Assembly (NCBI RefSeq): GCF_033708015.1
Contig: NZ_CP137920.1
Span: 2,294,001 to 2,358,000 of the forward strand
Source of the DNA: Proteus vulgaris
GTDB lineage: Bacteria; Pseudomonadota; Gammaproteobacteria; Enterobacterales; Enterobacteriaceae
Reading direction: 5' to 3'
DNA length: 64,000 bases
This document shows positions 31,820-42,437 of this stretch, one piece after another. The notes below the pieces were generated by a model. The model saw nothing but the letters and a program-made list of their open reading frames with translations. It had not been told where the DNA came from and ran no database searches. A program made the translations under genes and the position numbers. Each line of letters starts with the position of its first letter. Position 1 is the first letter of the stretch.

Positions 31820-31906
31820 TGGTGCCCAGGGCGGGACTTGAACCCGCACAGCCTTACAGCCGAGGGATTTTAAATCCCTTGTGTCTACCGATTTCACCAC
31901 CTGGGC
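31820..31906 (-). tRNA. leuZ: tRNA-Leu (TAA), copy 1
   Basis: 87 bases, same sequence as the other two copies. It lies 5 bases downstream of tRNA-Cys in transcript order, the position of the single leuZ in E. coli, so it is probably the ancestral copy. Confidence 0.96.
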
Positions 31907-31911
31907 ATTAA

Positions 31912-31985
31912 TGGAGGCGCGTCCCGGAATCGAACCGAGGTACACGGATTTGCAATCCGCTGCATGACCACTCTGCCAACGCGCC
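31912..31985 (-). tRNA. cysT: tRNA-Cys (GCA)
   Basis: A 74-base tRNA with acceptor GGCGCGT, anticodon loop TTGCAAA (anticodon GCA), T-loop GTTCGATTC and encoded CCA. It is the middle member of the glyW-cysT-leuZ type operon. Confidence 0.97.
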
Positions 31986-32010
31986 TCAACTACTCAATCT
32001 CATCAGAGAT

Positions 32011-32086
<76 letters not shown>

Positions 32087-32227
32087 TTTACCGAACTTGC
32101 TGATTTACTTATTTATTTCTGTAAACCGTTGTGCCTTTCGATGCGTTGCATTCTACTGATTTCCTGAATCTAGTCAACACTATATTTGCATCTTTTTGAC
32201 TGTTCGGTGAATTTTCAGTCATTTCGA

Positions 32228-32776
32228 TCAACCTTCGCGCAAATCTGACCACGCAGCGCTCAAATATTGAAACATTGACCAGAAAGTCAACACTGTTGCG
32301 ATATATAATAAAGCGAATCCAAACCACTCAGCTTCAACAGTAGGTCGCCATAATAACACAACAAGAGATCCCATTTGTGCTGTCGTCTTCACTTTTCCTA
32401 TCCAAGAAACTGCAACGCTGTTACGTTTTCCTAATTCAGCCATCCACTCTCTTAGTGAAGAGATTATAATTTCACGAGCAATCATTGTTGCTGCGGGTAA
32501 GGTTATCCACCACTCATGATAATGCTCAGTGATTAAAACAAGTGCTGTTGCAACCATTACTTTATCCGCTACTGGGTCAAGAAAAGCACCGAAGCGGGTA
32601 GTTTGTTTCCATCTACGAGCTAAAAAACCATCAAACCAGTCTGTTGCAGCGGCTACCATAAAAATAATGGCGCAAACTAATGGTGCATCTTTGAATGGTA
32701 AATAAAACACCAAAACAAAGAATGGAATTAGAGCGACACGAAATAGAGTTAGCCAAGTTGGGATATTTAGTTGCAT
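32228..32776 (-). CDS. pgsA: CDP-diacylglycerol--glycerol-3-phosphate 3-phosphatidyltransferase
   Basis: Makes phosphatidylglycerophosphate, committing to acidic phospholipids. It is an inner-membrane protein of 182 residues, the E. coli length, with several hydrophobic helices. The CDP-alcohol phosphotransferase motif is complete: DGFLARRW, eight-residue spacing, then [10 protein letters not shown]. It follows uvrC by 55 bases and precedes the tRNA cluster, the conserved uvrY-uvrC-pgsA-tRNA layout. Confidence 0.97.
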   Translation of the reverse strand: MQLNIPTWLTLFRVALIPFFVLVFYLPFKDAPLVCAIIFMVAAATDWFDGFLARRWKQTTRFGAFLDPVADKVMVATALVLITEHYHEWWITLPAATMIAREIIISSLREWMAELGKRNSVAVSWIGKVKTTAQMGSLVVLLWRPTVEAEWFGFALLYIATVLTFWSMFQYLSAAWSDLREG

Positions 32777-32831
32777 AGCGTTCTACACGACCTAGAAAAG
32801 TGAGAGTTATTAATATGGTGCATCAATACAC

Positions 32832-34664
32832 TTAGTGTTTCAACGCATTAAAAATTTTTTCTGCTAATGCAGTCGAAATTGTGGGGACTTTCGCAATTTC
32901 TTCAATACTTGCATCTCGTAAAGCTTGTAGTCCTCCCATATATTTCAACAACATTTGACGACGCTTAGGCCCTACACCTTCAATAGACTCCAGTGAACTG
33001 GTATTTTTTACCTTTGCTCTACGTTGACGATGTCCCGTTATTGCATGACGATGCGATTCATCACGAATATGTTGGATCAAATGTAATGCCGGTGAATCAG
33101 AAGGTAACGCCATTCCTTCACCTTCAGGCACAAAAAATAAAGTTTCAAGCCCTGCTTTACGATCACTCCCTTTTGCGACACCAATTAATTTAGGGTGTGA
33201 TTTGTCCCAATCAACATTAAGAGCATCAAATACCTCTATTGCTTGTGCTAATTGTCCTTTACCACCATCGATGAAAATAATATCAGGAACCTTACTATCT
33301 TCTAATGATTTGCCATAACGTCGAGTGAGCACTTGATTCATCGCCGCATAATCATCACCAGGAGTAATACCACTGATATTATAGCGCCTATATTCAGATT
33401 TTAGTGGGCCATTCATGTCAAATACTACACATGAAGCCACAGTTTGCTCTCCCATAGTGTGACTAATATCAAAACATTCCATTCGTTTTATCTCTTTCAT
33501 ATTAAGAAGAGACATTAAAGAGGTATAACGTTGTGAAATTGTCGATTGCTCGACTTGTTTTGAAGCTAAAGCTGTTGCTGCATTTGTTCTAGCTAATTTC
33601 AAATAGCGCGCCCTATCACCACGCGGTTTTGTCTGAATTTGAATTTTTCGCCCAGCAATTGAAGATATTGATTCAGAAAGAATGGCTTTATCTTCTAAAT
33701 TAAAATCGAGCAAAATTTCAGTTGGCAAAGTACGAATTGCACTACCTTGTAAATAAAATTGGCCAATAAAAGTCTGAACCACTTCATCGATTGAGGTATT
33801 TGCAGGGACTTTAGGAAAATAACTCCGACTTCCTAACACTTTACCTTGACGAAAAAAAAGAACATAAACACAAGCAATCGCACCATTAAAAGCAACACTG
33901 ATAACATCAAGATCATCACCAATATTGGCGACAAATTGTTTTTCGGTCACTTGCCTCACGGCTTGAATTTGATCACGAATACGAGCTGCCTCTTCAAAAT
34001 GTAACTCTTGGCTAGCTTCTTCCATACGTTTAACTAATCCGTTAATAACTTGCGTATCATCGCCTGAGAGAAAAAGTCGCACATAATTAACTTGTTGGGC
34101 ATATTCTTCATCAGAAACATAGCCTTTTACACAAGGTGCAAGACAGCGGCCAATTTGATATTGCAAACAAGGTCTTGAGCGATTGCGATAAACACTGTCT
34201 TCGCATTGACGAATAGGAAACAATTTTTGCATTAATGCCAATGTTTCTCTTACTGCAAATGAGTTAGGAAAAGGCCCAAAATATTCGCCTTTGGCATGTT
34301 TTGCACCGCGGTAACTTGCAAGTCTAGGGTGTTTATCACCACTTAAATAGATATAAGGATAGGATTTATCATCACGTAATAGCACATTATAACGAGGTTG
34401 ATAACGCTGGATATAGCTGTGTTCAAGCAATAAAGCTTCCGTTTCTGTATGCGTGATCGTGACATCAATATTGGCGATACACTTCACTAAAGCTTCGGTC
34501 TTACGACTATTCACCTGTGTACGAAAATAGCTCGAAAGTCTTTTTTTCAGATCTTTAGCTTTACCAACATAGATCACTGTGTCTGTCGCATCATACATCC
34601 GATACACACCCGGCTTATCTGTGACTCGGCTTAAGAATGCTTTGGCGTCAAATTTGTCTTCCAC
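32832..34664 (-). CDS. uvrC: Excinuclease ABC subunit C
   Basis: Makes the dual incisions of nucleotide excision repair with UvrB. It has 610 residues, as in E. coli. The N-terminal GIY-YIG domain ([20 protein letters not shown]) makes the 3' cut; a UVR motif ([16 protein letters not shown]) binds UvrB; the RNase H-like domain ([22 protein letters not shown]) makes the 5' cut; tandem HhH motifs close the protein. The start is GTG and overlaps the 3' end of uvrY by 17 bases, so translation is probably coupled. Confidence 0.97.
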   Translation of the reverse strand: MEDKFDAKAFLSRVTDKPGVYRMYDATDTVIYVGKAKDLKKRLSSYFRTQVNSRKTEALVKCIANIDVTITHTETEALLLEHSYIQRYQPRYNVLLRDDKSYPYIYLSGDKHPRLASYRGAKHAKGEYFGPFPNSFAVRETLALMQKLFPIRQCEDSVYRNRSRPCLQYQIGRCLAPCVKGYVSDEEYAQQVNYVRLFLSGDDTQVINGLVKRMEEASQELHFEEAARIRDQIQAVRQVTEKQFVANIGDDLDVISVAFNGAIACVYVLFFRQGKVLGSRSYFPKVPANTSIDEVVQTFIGQFYLQGSAIRTLPTEILLDFNLEDKAILSESISSIAGRKIQIQTKPRGDRARYLKLARTNAATALASKQVEQSTISQRYTSLMSLLNMKEIKRMECFDISHTMGEQTVASCVVFDMNGPLKSEYRRYNISGITPGDDYAAMNQVLTRRYGKSLEDSKVPDIIFIDGGKGQLAQAIEVFDALNVDWDKSHPKLIGVAKGSDRKAGLETLFFVPEGEGMALPSDSPALHLIQHIRDESHRHAITGHRQRRAKVKNTSSLESIEGVGPKRRQMLLKYMGGLQALRDASIEEIAKVPTISTALAEKIFNALKH

Positions 34665-35307
34665 TTTGTAAATGACTCTCTATCTCAATTAACCCATAGC
34701 GTATTGCTATATGTGTTAATTCTACATCACCTGAGATTTTAAGTTTACTAAACATTCGGTAACGATAGCTATTTACTGTTTTTGTATTAATATTCAACTC
34801 ACTTGCAATTTGTGTGATTTTTTTTCCTCTAATGATCATCGACATAATTTGCAACTCTCTTTCAGACAAATGATGTAAAGGATTTAGTTCTTGTTGTAAT
34901 TTTGTTAGCGCGATTTCCATCGCTAACTCTTGGCTTATATACCGTTGACCAATACAAACTTGTCGGATAGCTTGCAAAATATTTTCACAAGAAGTATCAG
35001 CAATAATAAATCCCTCAATACCCAATTGCAGAAGTGTTATTGATAATATAGAGTCTGTTTTTGGTGAAATAACAATGATTTTAATTGATGAAGACGATCG
35101 TTTTATTTTTTTTATAGAATCAATTAATAAGACTGAGGGCGTTGAGTAAATAATAATAAGGTTAACCGAAAACTGTCGACAATAACGAAATGCATCATTT
35201 TCATCATTCATCACTTTTCGGACATTAATTTTTTTGATCTGACTAAGAAGTATTTTTATTCCCAAGCTAAATATTTCAACTCGACTTATTATCAATGTGT
35301 TTATCAA
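34648..35307 (-). CDS. uvrY: UvrY/SirA/GacA-family regulator with degenerate receiver
   Basis: A 219-residue NarL/FixJ-type regulator. It starts with TTG behind AAGGAG at 7-base spacing; E. coli uvrY also starts with TTG. The LuxR-type HTH is intact ([52 protein letters not shown]). The receiver is not: against E. coli UvrY the acidic pair D8-D9 is Ser8-Arg9, the phosphoacceptor D54 is Tyr54, and the conserved K104 is Ala103. In E. coli, BarA phosphorylates UvrY to activate csrB/csrC. Here phosphorylation seems impossible. It overlaps uvrC, as in other gammaproteobacteria. Confidence 0.9.
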   Translation of the reverse strand: MINTLIISRVEIFSLGIKILLSQIKKINVRKVMNDENDAFRYCRQFSVNLIIIYSTPSVLLIDSIKKIKRSSSSIKIIVISPKTDSILSITLLQLGIEGFIIADTSCENILQAIRQVCIGQRYISQELAMEIALTKLQQELNPLHHLSERELQIMSMIIRGKKITQIASELNINTKTVNSYRYRMFSKLKISGDVELTHIAIRYGLIEIESHLQSGRQI

Positions 35308-35513
35308 TAACTCTCTCCTTCAAAACTACACTATAACAAAGAGCATTCAATCAACTTACCATAAGTTTTAATATAAATATCATACTATAGTAAAAAATAT
35401 CGACCTATTACTTTTTTAACACCGTATTAAGATTTATTTAATAAAATTAAATCATAAAAAAGACTCATATAGAAAAGAGTCTTTAAAAATATAAAAAATT
35501 AATAAATAAAATA

Positions 35514-35918
35514 TTATTTATTAAACATATTCATAATATCTTGTTCTGTTAGCATTGATGTTTTTTCTACAAAATTATAATAATGAGGCTTGCTATCTAT
35601 ATAAATTTGCATTGTCAGTTTGCTATCTTTCGCATCAGGGAATAACCCAGCTGATACATAATAAGTCTGACTTTCTTTTAGATGATAAAAAAGATGAGAG
35701 CCACATTGATTACAAAATGCTCGTTCTCCCCATAGAGATGAATCATAGCGTGTTATATTTTCTTCACCATCAATCTTCAAATCTGATTTACAATCAATTG
35801 AAAAACCAGGGCCACCATTCCAACGTAAACACATACTGCAATGACAAACACTGATCTCAGAAATATCTTGTGCTGTGGATAATTTAACTTTACCGCATAA
35901 ACATTGACCTTGATGCAT
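35514..35918 (-). CDS. GFA/CENP-V family zinc protein
   Basis: A 134-residue protein of the glutathione-dependent formaldehyde-activating (GFA) fold. Zinc cysteines are visible in CLCGKV, SVCHCSMCLRW and AFCNQCGSH, the standard pattern. The ATG at 35918 has AAGGAGAACGAGA upstream and was chosen over an earlier in-frame start. Most members of this family have unproven function, so a role in formaldehyde detoxification should not be assumed. It is flanked by uvrY and a large membrane protein gene with no operon link. Confidence 0.85.
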   Translation of the reverse strand: MHQGQCLCGKVKLSTAQDISEISVCHCSMCLRWNGGPGFSIDCKSDLKIDGEENITRYDSSLWGERAFCNQCGSHLFYHLKESQTYYVSAGLFPDAKDSKLTMQIYIDSKPHYYNFVEKTSMLTEQDIMNMFNK

Positions 35919-36014
35919 TCTCGTTCTCCTTTCCATTAAATCATGCATTAATCACTTAAGATTATATGCATGATTTAATTTATAAAATAAACATAATACA
36001 AGCATAAATATTAT

Positions 36015-39000
36015 CTACACACCTGTATTATGACTTTGTTTTTTCGGTGGTAATGGTGAGAAATACCCGATTAATAAAATCAGTATTGCAACACCAATAA
36101 AGGCCAATGCTCTGAGCAATCCACTACTTAATGATGTATCAATTAAGAAAAGTTTAGCGATAACCACAGCTAACAATCCCCCACCAATAAACCATTGTGA
36201 ACGTGACTTCTTACGTGTCGCCATCACCATAGTTACCAACGCAGTAATTGCCCAAACAATAGCTAATACTGTTTGAATAACTTTAGAATTAATTATTGCA
36301 TAACTCGACCAATCAATATCTGTTGCAAAGACTAATCCTCTTAATAATATACCGTTTGCCCACCAAAAAATTGCAGCAGGGATAATGTAATTAAATATGG
36401 CTACGTTATTTTTCAATAATGCTTGATATTTAGGTGATTGTTTTATTAATGAAATAAATTTATAACCAACCCAAATTCCAACAATACCCATTAGATCCAT
36501 TAAATTAAATAATGGAATAAATTTAACTCCACTTTCAGTTCCAGCATTAAAGTTTGCAAAAATTAATGAAAGAGCCAGTAGACCTAAAATAGGTAAAGTA
36601 ACTATCCAATAAGCATTTTGATACTCTTTTATCCAATTAATTTTCATTGCTAGCAAATAGCTTATTGCAATAAATAAGCTTATAGCAAAAATAACACTAG
36701 CAAAATGTAAACTCACATAAAGGTACGTAGCATCCATAAGCCAAATAATTTCAGTAAATAAGAATAAGCCAATAAAGATAAGATGCATACAGTGGATCAA
36801 TGCTTTATTTATCCTTTGTTTGGATAATAACGTATTTACTTTAAGCAAGTAGAAACCACTCACAAAAATTGTGATCCAGATAATTGCACTGAACCAATTA
36901 TTAATTAACGAATCTGCAATATAGATGTACACCAACATAATAAGTGCTGATATCGGCCATAATAAAATAGAGCAACTTGCCAACTCAGAAAATTGGGTTT
37001 TCTTCCCTGCAAAAAACATGCCCCAACAACTCATCAGAATATAAGCAAAGGTAATAGATTTTACTTCTGGAGAGAGCCAATTTTCGCCATATTCTTGTAA
37101 AAGTAAAACGCTATATCCCCAACTTACAGCGGCGATAAATAATGTTACATATCCAATAGCTCGATTATCAAGATGAGTAAATCGAGCTTGATACCACAAT
37201 ACTCCGACAGCAAATACAACGATGACTTGTGTCACAAGCATTAGCCAATCACCTAATGAGATAATAGGCATGTTAACTAATAAAACAAAAGAAACAGCAA
37301 CTAAAATAGTCCCTGCAATAGCTGGTTTCTTTTGTTGCTGTAAAACAGAAAATGCAAGGATCATTACCCCTTCAATTGCCCATACAATCGATGTCCATTC
37401 AGCAGAGAATGCAAATGGTACGGCTAAAGTGGCAAAGGTAACCGAGAGCATAAAGAAGGCAATTGCCAGTAATTTACCCTCTTCACGATAACGCTTAAGC
37501 GCAAACCAACTTAGTGCAAAATAAGCTAACCCATAAAGTGATGAAGCAATAGCAACACCATATTGCCATTCTGAAGCTAACCGATGTTGGAAAATAAAAC
37601 CAATTAATGGCGTACCGAATAGTAATGTTGCATCAAAAGGAATATTAAGTTTCAGTTTATTTTTTAGTGTTGATAGTTCCGTTGCAACACCAAAAATCAA
37701 CCAATTTGCAATTAAAAATAGCTGACAAGGTAAATAATCTGCATGAGTGTAATTTGGTATTGCCCATATAAAACCAATACCAAAAGTAAAAGCAAATCCA
37801 ATAAGATTTAATAAACGCCAAACTTGCCAATGACTAATAATAAGAATGCCGATTGAAAGAATAAGATAATAACTAAATAACGCAATATAATTGCCACTTC
37901 CTGTGGACAATAAAACAGGTGCTAAATACCCTCCTAGCGAGGCTAACACTGCTAAGCTAATTGCTCGATGAAGAACGGCTAAAATTACACTGACAATACA
38001 AACAAAAACCATTATGGCTAAAGCGATGCCAATAGGAATAAAGTCATAAATTTTAGTGGCCGCAAAAATAGTAATGTAAAACCCACCAATGCCACCACCT
38101 TGTAAAATTAATGCATATATCAGATTTTTCTTTCTAAGCCACCAGCCAATACCTAATAAGGCTAAACATCCTGTTCCTGCCATCATTAAACGTGTTGATG
38201 CTGAGATTAGCTCATTCTCAATACTGTATTTAAGTAAATATGACAGACCAAAAAAGAGTAATAACATCCCTATTTTAGCCAGCGGATTACCGGTTACCAC
38301 CCAATTCCAAATAAGTCCCAAAATCGATTTTTGTTGACGTTTTGGACGAGAATTTAAATTAGGCCGATATTGCGATGCAGGTCTATTTGCTTGAGGCGTT
38401 GCATCCCCTAAATAATCTGTTTCCGATCCCACAAGGTTTGCACTTGCCCCATTCGCTCTATTCTCTACAAGCTGATCAGATGTTGATTTAACATATGTTT
38501 GTTTTGCCTCTTTTTGGTAATGATGAGCAAAACGACTTGTTGCTACCTTAGGTCGATAAGGCTCAACCTCTTTAGGCGTAGGGGCTGTTGATATTTCTGG
38601 CTTATTAGACTGTTTGTTTTCAAGGTTAATATCATTAACCATAGGAGATTGAACAACAGCATTTTCTTTTTTAGGGGAATCTTTATTAACTGCCGTTTCT
38701 TGTGATACTTGTGCACGTTGATATACCGGCACATTTTTATTCTCAACCTTATTTTGCACATGTTCTATTGTGTTAATAGGTTCAACTGTTTTGGATTGAT
38801 AAGTTGAAGCTGGTGAACCGGTTGGTTGAGGATCTTTTTTTATATCACGAGATACATCCTTAACTTCGCCTTTCTGAGCGTCAAGTTCTGTGCGAATATC
38901 CACAGTACTGTCTTTATTTAATAGCTTAAATAATTTCTCTTGTTGCTCAGTAAGCTTTTCTTCAAGCCATTTAATTCGACGCAACAATGAGTTGCTATTT

Positions 39001-39074
39001 GTATAAGCGTGGTATTGCCAATACAAAGATACCACAACAAATATTATAACAACGAGCGCCAAAAAGTCGTCCAT
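36015..39074 (-). CDS. Large DUF2339 polytopic membrane protein
   Basis: A 1019-residue inner-membrane protein. An N-terminal membrane segment (residues 4-20) is followed by a coiled-coil-like stretch (LLRRIKWLEEKLTEQQEKLF) and a long, low-complexity Pro/Gln/Asn/Lys-rich linker to about residue 245. More than 20 hydrophobic helices then run to the end (AKIGMLLLFFGLSYLLKYSI, GGIGGFYITIF). The layout fits DUF2339, whose function is unknown. It stands alone on its strand. AAGGATTAG precedes the ATG. Confidence 0.85.
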   Translation of the reverse strand: MDDFLALVVIIFVVVSLYWQYHAYTNSNSLLRRIKWLEEKLTEQQEKLFKLLNKDSTVDIRTELDAQKGEVKDVSRDIKKDPQPTGSPASTYQSKTVEPINTIEHVQNKVENKNVPVYQRAQVSQETAVNKDSPKKENAVVQSPMVNDINLENKQSNKPEISTAPTPKEVEPYRPKVATSRFAHHYQKEAKQTYVKSTSDQLVENRANGASANLVGSETDYLGDATPQANRPASQYRPNLNSRPKRQQKSILGLIWNWVVTGNPLAKIGMLLLFFGLSYLLKYSIENELISASTRLMMAGTGCLALLGIGWWLRKKNLIYALILQGGGIGGFYITIFAATKIYDFIPIGIALAIMVFVCIVSVILAVLHRAISLAVLASLGGYLAPVLLSTGSGNYIALFSYYLILSIGILIISHWQVWRLLNLIGFAFTFGIGFIWAIPNYTHADYLPCQLFLIANWLIFGVATELSTLKNKLKLNIPFDATLLFGTPLIGFIFQHRLASEWQYGVAIASSLYGLAYFALSWFALKRYREEGKLLAIAFFMLSVTFATLAVPFAFSAEWTSIVWAIEGVMILAFSVLQQQKKPAIAGTILVAVSFVLLVNMPIISLGDWLMLVTQVIVVFAVGVLWYQARFTHLDNRAIGYVTLFIAAVSWGYSVLLLQEYGENWLSPEVKSITFAYILMSCWGMFFAGKKTQFSELASCSILLWPISALIMLVYIYIADSLINNWFSAIIWITIFVSGFYLLKVNTLLSKQRINKALIHCMHLIFIGLFLFTEIIWLMDATYLYVSLHFASVIFAISLFIAISYLLAMKINWIKEYQNAYWIVTLPILGLLALSLIFANFNAGTESGVKFIPLFNLMDLMGIVGIWVGYKFISLIKQSPKYQALLKNNVAIFNYIIPAAIFWWANGILLRGLVFATDIDWSSYAIINSKVIQTVLAIVWAITALVTMVMATRKKSRSQWFIGGGLLAVVIAKLFLIDTSLSSGLLRALAFIGVAILILLIGYFSPLPPKKQSHNTGV

Positions 39075-39279
39075 AAATCTAATCCTTTTGCGTTAAGCGT
39101 CACTTGATTTTAATCTCTAACCCTTAGTTATACTTTAATTTTTACTAATTTATCTTAGTTTATTCCTAAATAACCTATTTTGAGAACTCTTGATTTAAAC
39201 CTAGCACATAATTTTAAAAAAAAGGTATGATCAGTAACCTATCTTAATCTTCCTTTATATAGCAAAACACATTCATAAT

Positions 39280-40260
39280 ATGAAATTAAATGACGAATTA
39301 ACTAATGCTATCGCTTCTGTAACAGAAGCCGCAGCTATTGCAGCAATGCCTTGGATTGGAAAACAAAATAAAAATGCAGCAGATGATGCTGCTGTTAGTG
39401 CCATGCGTGAGCGTTTAAATAGCCTGAATATCAATGGTGAAATCGTCATTGGTGAAGGTGAAATAGATGAAGCGCCGATGCTCTATATTGGCGAAAAAGT
39501 GGGTAATGGGAAAGGTGATAAAATAGAAATTGCGGTTGATCCAATTGACGGCACTCGTATGGTCGCCATGGGTGAAAACAATTCTCTAGCTATTTTAGCC
39601 GCTGGCTTTGAAGGCAGTTTTTTACAAGCTCCCGATATGTATATGGAAAAATTAGTGGTTGGTAAGCAAGCTGCCGGTGTGATTGATCTTAACCATTGCC
39701 TCGAATATAACCTTGATGCTATCGCACAGACATTAAATAAATCTCTTGAGCAGTTAACTCTCGCTATTTTAGATAAACCGCGTCACCACGATATTATAAA
39801 AGATCTACGCACGAAAGGCGTTAATGTTATTACACTACCTGATGGTGATGTTTTAGCCTCTTTATATGCCACGATACCAAACAACAGTATTGATGTTATG
39901 TATGGCATTGGTGGAGCACCTGAAGGTGTAATTAGTGCAGCTATTGCTAAGGCATTAGGTGGTGATATGCAAGCACGTTTAATTACTCGTGATATTGCAA
40001 AAGGAAATAGTGCAGAAAATAGAGAATATGCTGTTTCTGAAATTGCTCGTTGTCATCAAATGGGTACTGATGTAAATATTAAATTGTCATTAGACACATT
40101 AGTACGTAATCAAGATGTTATGTTTGCAGCAACCGCAATTACCAAAGGTGATTTCTTAGCTGGTGTTAATCAACAAGCTCAATATTTACAAACACACTCT
40201 TTAGTCATTAATGGCTCAACACATTCATTACGTTATATTGAAAATTACCATTTACGCTAA
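39280..40260 (+). CDS. Class II fructose-1,6-bisphosphatase (GlpX/YggF family)
   Basis: A 326-residue metal-dependent sugar bisphosphatase that removes the 1-phosphate of fructose 1,6-bisphosphate in gluconeogenesis. Signature stretches are VIGEGEIDEAPMLYIGEKVG, the catalytic-metal motif AVDPIDGTRMVAMGE, KPRH and GIGGAPEGVISAA. It is not next to glpFK, so whether it corresponds to GlpX or the paralogue YggF is undecided. No clear Shine-Dalgarno precedes ATG 39280. It is convergent with the phosphotriesterase operon. Confidence 0.9.
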   Translation: MKLNDELTNAIASVTEAAAIAAMPWIGKQNKNAADDAAVSAMRERLNSLNINGEIVIGEGEIDEAPMLYIGEKVGNGKGDKIEIAVDPIDGTRMVAMGENNSLAILAAGFEGSFLQAPDMYMEKLVVGKQAAGVIDLNHCLEYNLDAIAQTLNKSLEQLTLAILDKPRHHDIIKDLRTKGVNVITLPDGDVLASLYATIPNNSIDVMYGIGGAPEGVISAAIAKALGGDMQARLITRDIAKGNSAENREYAVSEIARCHQMGTDVNIKLSLDTLVRNQDVMFAATAITKGDFLAGVNQQAQYLQTHSLVINGSTHSLRYIENYHLR

Positions 40261-40290
40261 TATATCAATGGATCTTTCTCTCTGAGACAT

Positions 40291-40320
40291 AAAAAAGCGG
40301 CACTTTATTAAGGTGCCGCT
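40291..40320 (-). terminator. Terminator of the phosphotriesterase operon
   Basis: AGCGGCAC (40296-40303) pairs with GTGCCGCT (40313-40320). The A-run at 40291-40296 gives a T-run only on the minus strand, so it ends the operon reading leftward, not the bisphosphatase gene. Confidence 0.75.
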
Positions 40321-40367
40321 AAATTGACTTCAAGGGGTATGTTTATTTTTATTTAGTCACTTCAGAT

Positions 40368-41399
40368 TTAAGCCAATAAATTGGCTGGATTCTCAACACA
40401 TAATTTTTTGATAATAGACTTATCAATACCACGTTGAGCCAATAATGAAAGGAATACATTGGGAACAAATCCCCAACCATTTCCCCCATTTTTCGCCCAC
40501 ATCTGTTTTAAGAACACATCATGACTTAATACGATTTGGCTACCATACCCCCTTTCAATTAAGGTTGCGACAGCTTCTACTGTATCCATAACACTTGGTG
40601 CTGCACCTTCTTTAGGGAAAGAGATATCCAAACCGATCATATCAAACTCAAGCCAAACACCGCGATCTAACATTTTGCATTGATAATCAATATCCTTACC
40701 GGATGGATCAGAGTGTGCCAATGAAATCTTAGAGGGGTTACATCTCATTTCTGTTAATAAAATGTCTAAAACTTCATCACCTCGACGCTGCCAACCAGGC
40801 ATATGAATATTCATCGAAGCATGAGGATTACTATTTTGTGCAATAGCAGCAGCACGTAAGCTATTTTTCTCGCCATCGGTAAAGAATGGAGAAACACCAA
40901 TTTCACCGATCATGCCAGCACGAATATCAGTACCATCAATACCTATATTCAATTCGTCATCAATGATTTTTGCCATTGCATCAATATTATTCGCCAGTCG
41001 TTCCCCTTCAAATTTTTCAATATAAAGCCCTGAAGAAGCAACAACATTAATGCCCGTTATCTCTGCAACTTGTCTTAGTTTTCTAATATCACGCCCAATT
41101 GATGAAGAGCCTGTTGCATCAACGATGGTTCTTCCACCTAACTCTTTGAAATTATTTAATTCAAAAATAACATCTTCAATTGGTTTTTTATCCATATTAT
41201 CGCAACAGCAATATGGATCGTATTTAAGTCCCCACTGAATATCTGCACTCACTTTTTTATCAACTAACGCATGCGAGAATTCATAAAAAGGTTCATCAAC
41301 AACACCTGAGAGATCATTAAAGAGGTGTTCATGGGGCAATGTTAGCCCCATATCTTCTTTTTTAACGGGGCCTGTTACAGTTTGGATATAACCTTTCAT
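40368..41399 (-). CDS. Phosphotriesterase-related metallohydrolase
   Basis: A 343-residue TIM-barrel amidohydrolase of the PTE/Php family. Metal ligands are seen in order: HEH near residue 24 (LTLPHEHLFND), a Glu in MIGEIGVSPFF, His in NIHMPGW and SLAHSDP, and Asp in LSHDVFLK. Relatives act as phosphotriesterases or, more often, as lactonases on sugar lactones; the substrate here is unknown. GGAG lies 7 bases before the ATG chosen; the GTG just upstream is less well placed. It is the last gene of a four-gene operon. Confidence 0.88.
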   Translation of the reverse strand: MKGYIQTVTGPVKKEDMGLTLPHEHLFNDLSGVVDEPFYEFSHALVDKKVSADIQWGLKYDPYCCCDNMDKKPIEDVIFELNNFKELGGRTIVDATGSSSIGRDIRKLRQVAEITGINVVASSGLYIEKFEGERLANNIDAMAKIIDDELNIGIDGTDIRAGMIGEIGVSPFFTDGEKNSLRAAAIAQNSNPHASMNIHMPGWQRRGDEVLDILLTEMRCNPSKISLAHSDPSGKDIDYQCKMLDRGVWLEFDMIGLDISFPKEGAAPSVMDTVEAVATLIERGYGSQIVLSHDVFLKQMWAKNGGNGWGFVPNVFLSLLAQRGIDKSIIKKLCVENPANLLA

Positions 41400-41409
41400 C
41401 ACGATACTC

Positions 41410-42366
41410 CTACGCTTTTGCTGACTTAGTCGCTCTAAATTCAGGAATTGTGGTTACAATCGCACCTACTAACGCAAATAATGTGCCGATGATTGTCACT
41501 AAATAAACGGTATTGCCTAATGAAGGTAATAATAAATCAATTAATACAGAGCCTAATAATTGACCCGCTGTTGACGCAACACCCAACATCAGTAAACCTA
41601 AACCACGGACTAAAATAGCCATTAATGCGATAGACATCAGCCCTAAAGGACCCCCTAAATACATCCACCAAGTACCCGGTAATTCAAGAGTGATATGGCC
41701 TAATGCCATACGAACAATAAGCGCAATCGTTAAAACAGTGAAGCCAACAATAAAGTTCCAAGTGATAGACACCATCATAGAACCGGTTGCTTCTGCAACT
41801 CTAGAGTTACCAGCTGGCTGCCAACCCGCTAATAAACCAGCAAGGAAAGGTAAAATTGCTAAATAAATAAACGAGGTTGAATGCCATTGTGGAGAAACGA
41901 CAAATAAAGTTGCAACAACAGCTAACACAGCACCTAGCACTCGATATGGAGTGAAATATTTTTTCTCATCAACACCAATACCAAAACGGTCACATAATAA
42001 GCCTGATAATAAGAGTGCTGAAATTAATGCTGTTTGGAATGTTGCAATCCCTAATGCGCTCGCAGAAGCCCCTTCAGAGAATACAACCATTGCACCGCAA
42101 AGACCCGCAAACCAGTTCCATAATGGAATTTTGCGCGTTTTAATTAAACTTGGAATTGAAGCAAATTGCTGACGATACTGTTTTTTTGACATGATGATAA
42201 AAAACATCACCACTAAGCCACTGGCAAAAGAGATAACGGCACTGGCGTTACCATCTTTTAAAACATGCCCTAACTGCCCATTCACCGCAGACTGCATTGG
42301 TGATAGCATACCTGCTAAAACCGTTGCTAACATCAGCAATGGTGTTGATAAATTTTTTGTACTCAT
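41410..42366 (-). CDS. DMT-superfamily transporter (DUF606/YdcZ type, tandem repeat)
   Basis: A 318-residue inner-membrane protein with about ten hydrophobic helices arranged as two related halves. Both halves carry the DUF606 flavour (PMQSAVNGQLGHVLKDGNAS in the first, RGLGLLMLGVASTAGQLLGS in the second). It is likely the importer or exporter for the operon's substrate, since it lies 10 bases upstream of the phosphotriesterase-like gene. Substrate not deducible. Confidence 0.85.
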   Translation of the reverse strand: MSTKNLSTPLLMLATVLAGMLSPMQSAVNGQLGHVLKDGNASAVISFASGLVVMFFIIMSKKQYRQQFASIPSLIKTRKIPLWNWFAGLCGAMVVFSEGASASALGIATFQTALISALLLSGLLCDRFGIGVDEKKYFTPYRVLGAVLAVVATLFVVSPQWHSTSFIYLAILPFLAGLLAGWQPAGNSRVAEATGSMMVSITWNFIVGFTVLTIALIVRMALGHITLELPGTWWMYLGGPLGLMSIALMAILVRGLGLLMLGVASTAGQLLGSVLIDLLLPSLGNTVYLVTIIGTLFALVGAIVTTIPEFRATKSAKA

Positions 42367-42437
42367 AAGATGTTCCTTTTGGATTATTGGCTATGAGTGA
42401 TTTCTTTTTTTATTTTTCAAGTAATCGGTTTTTTATT

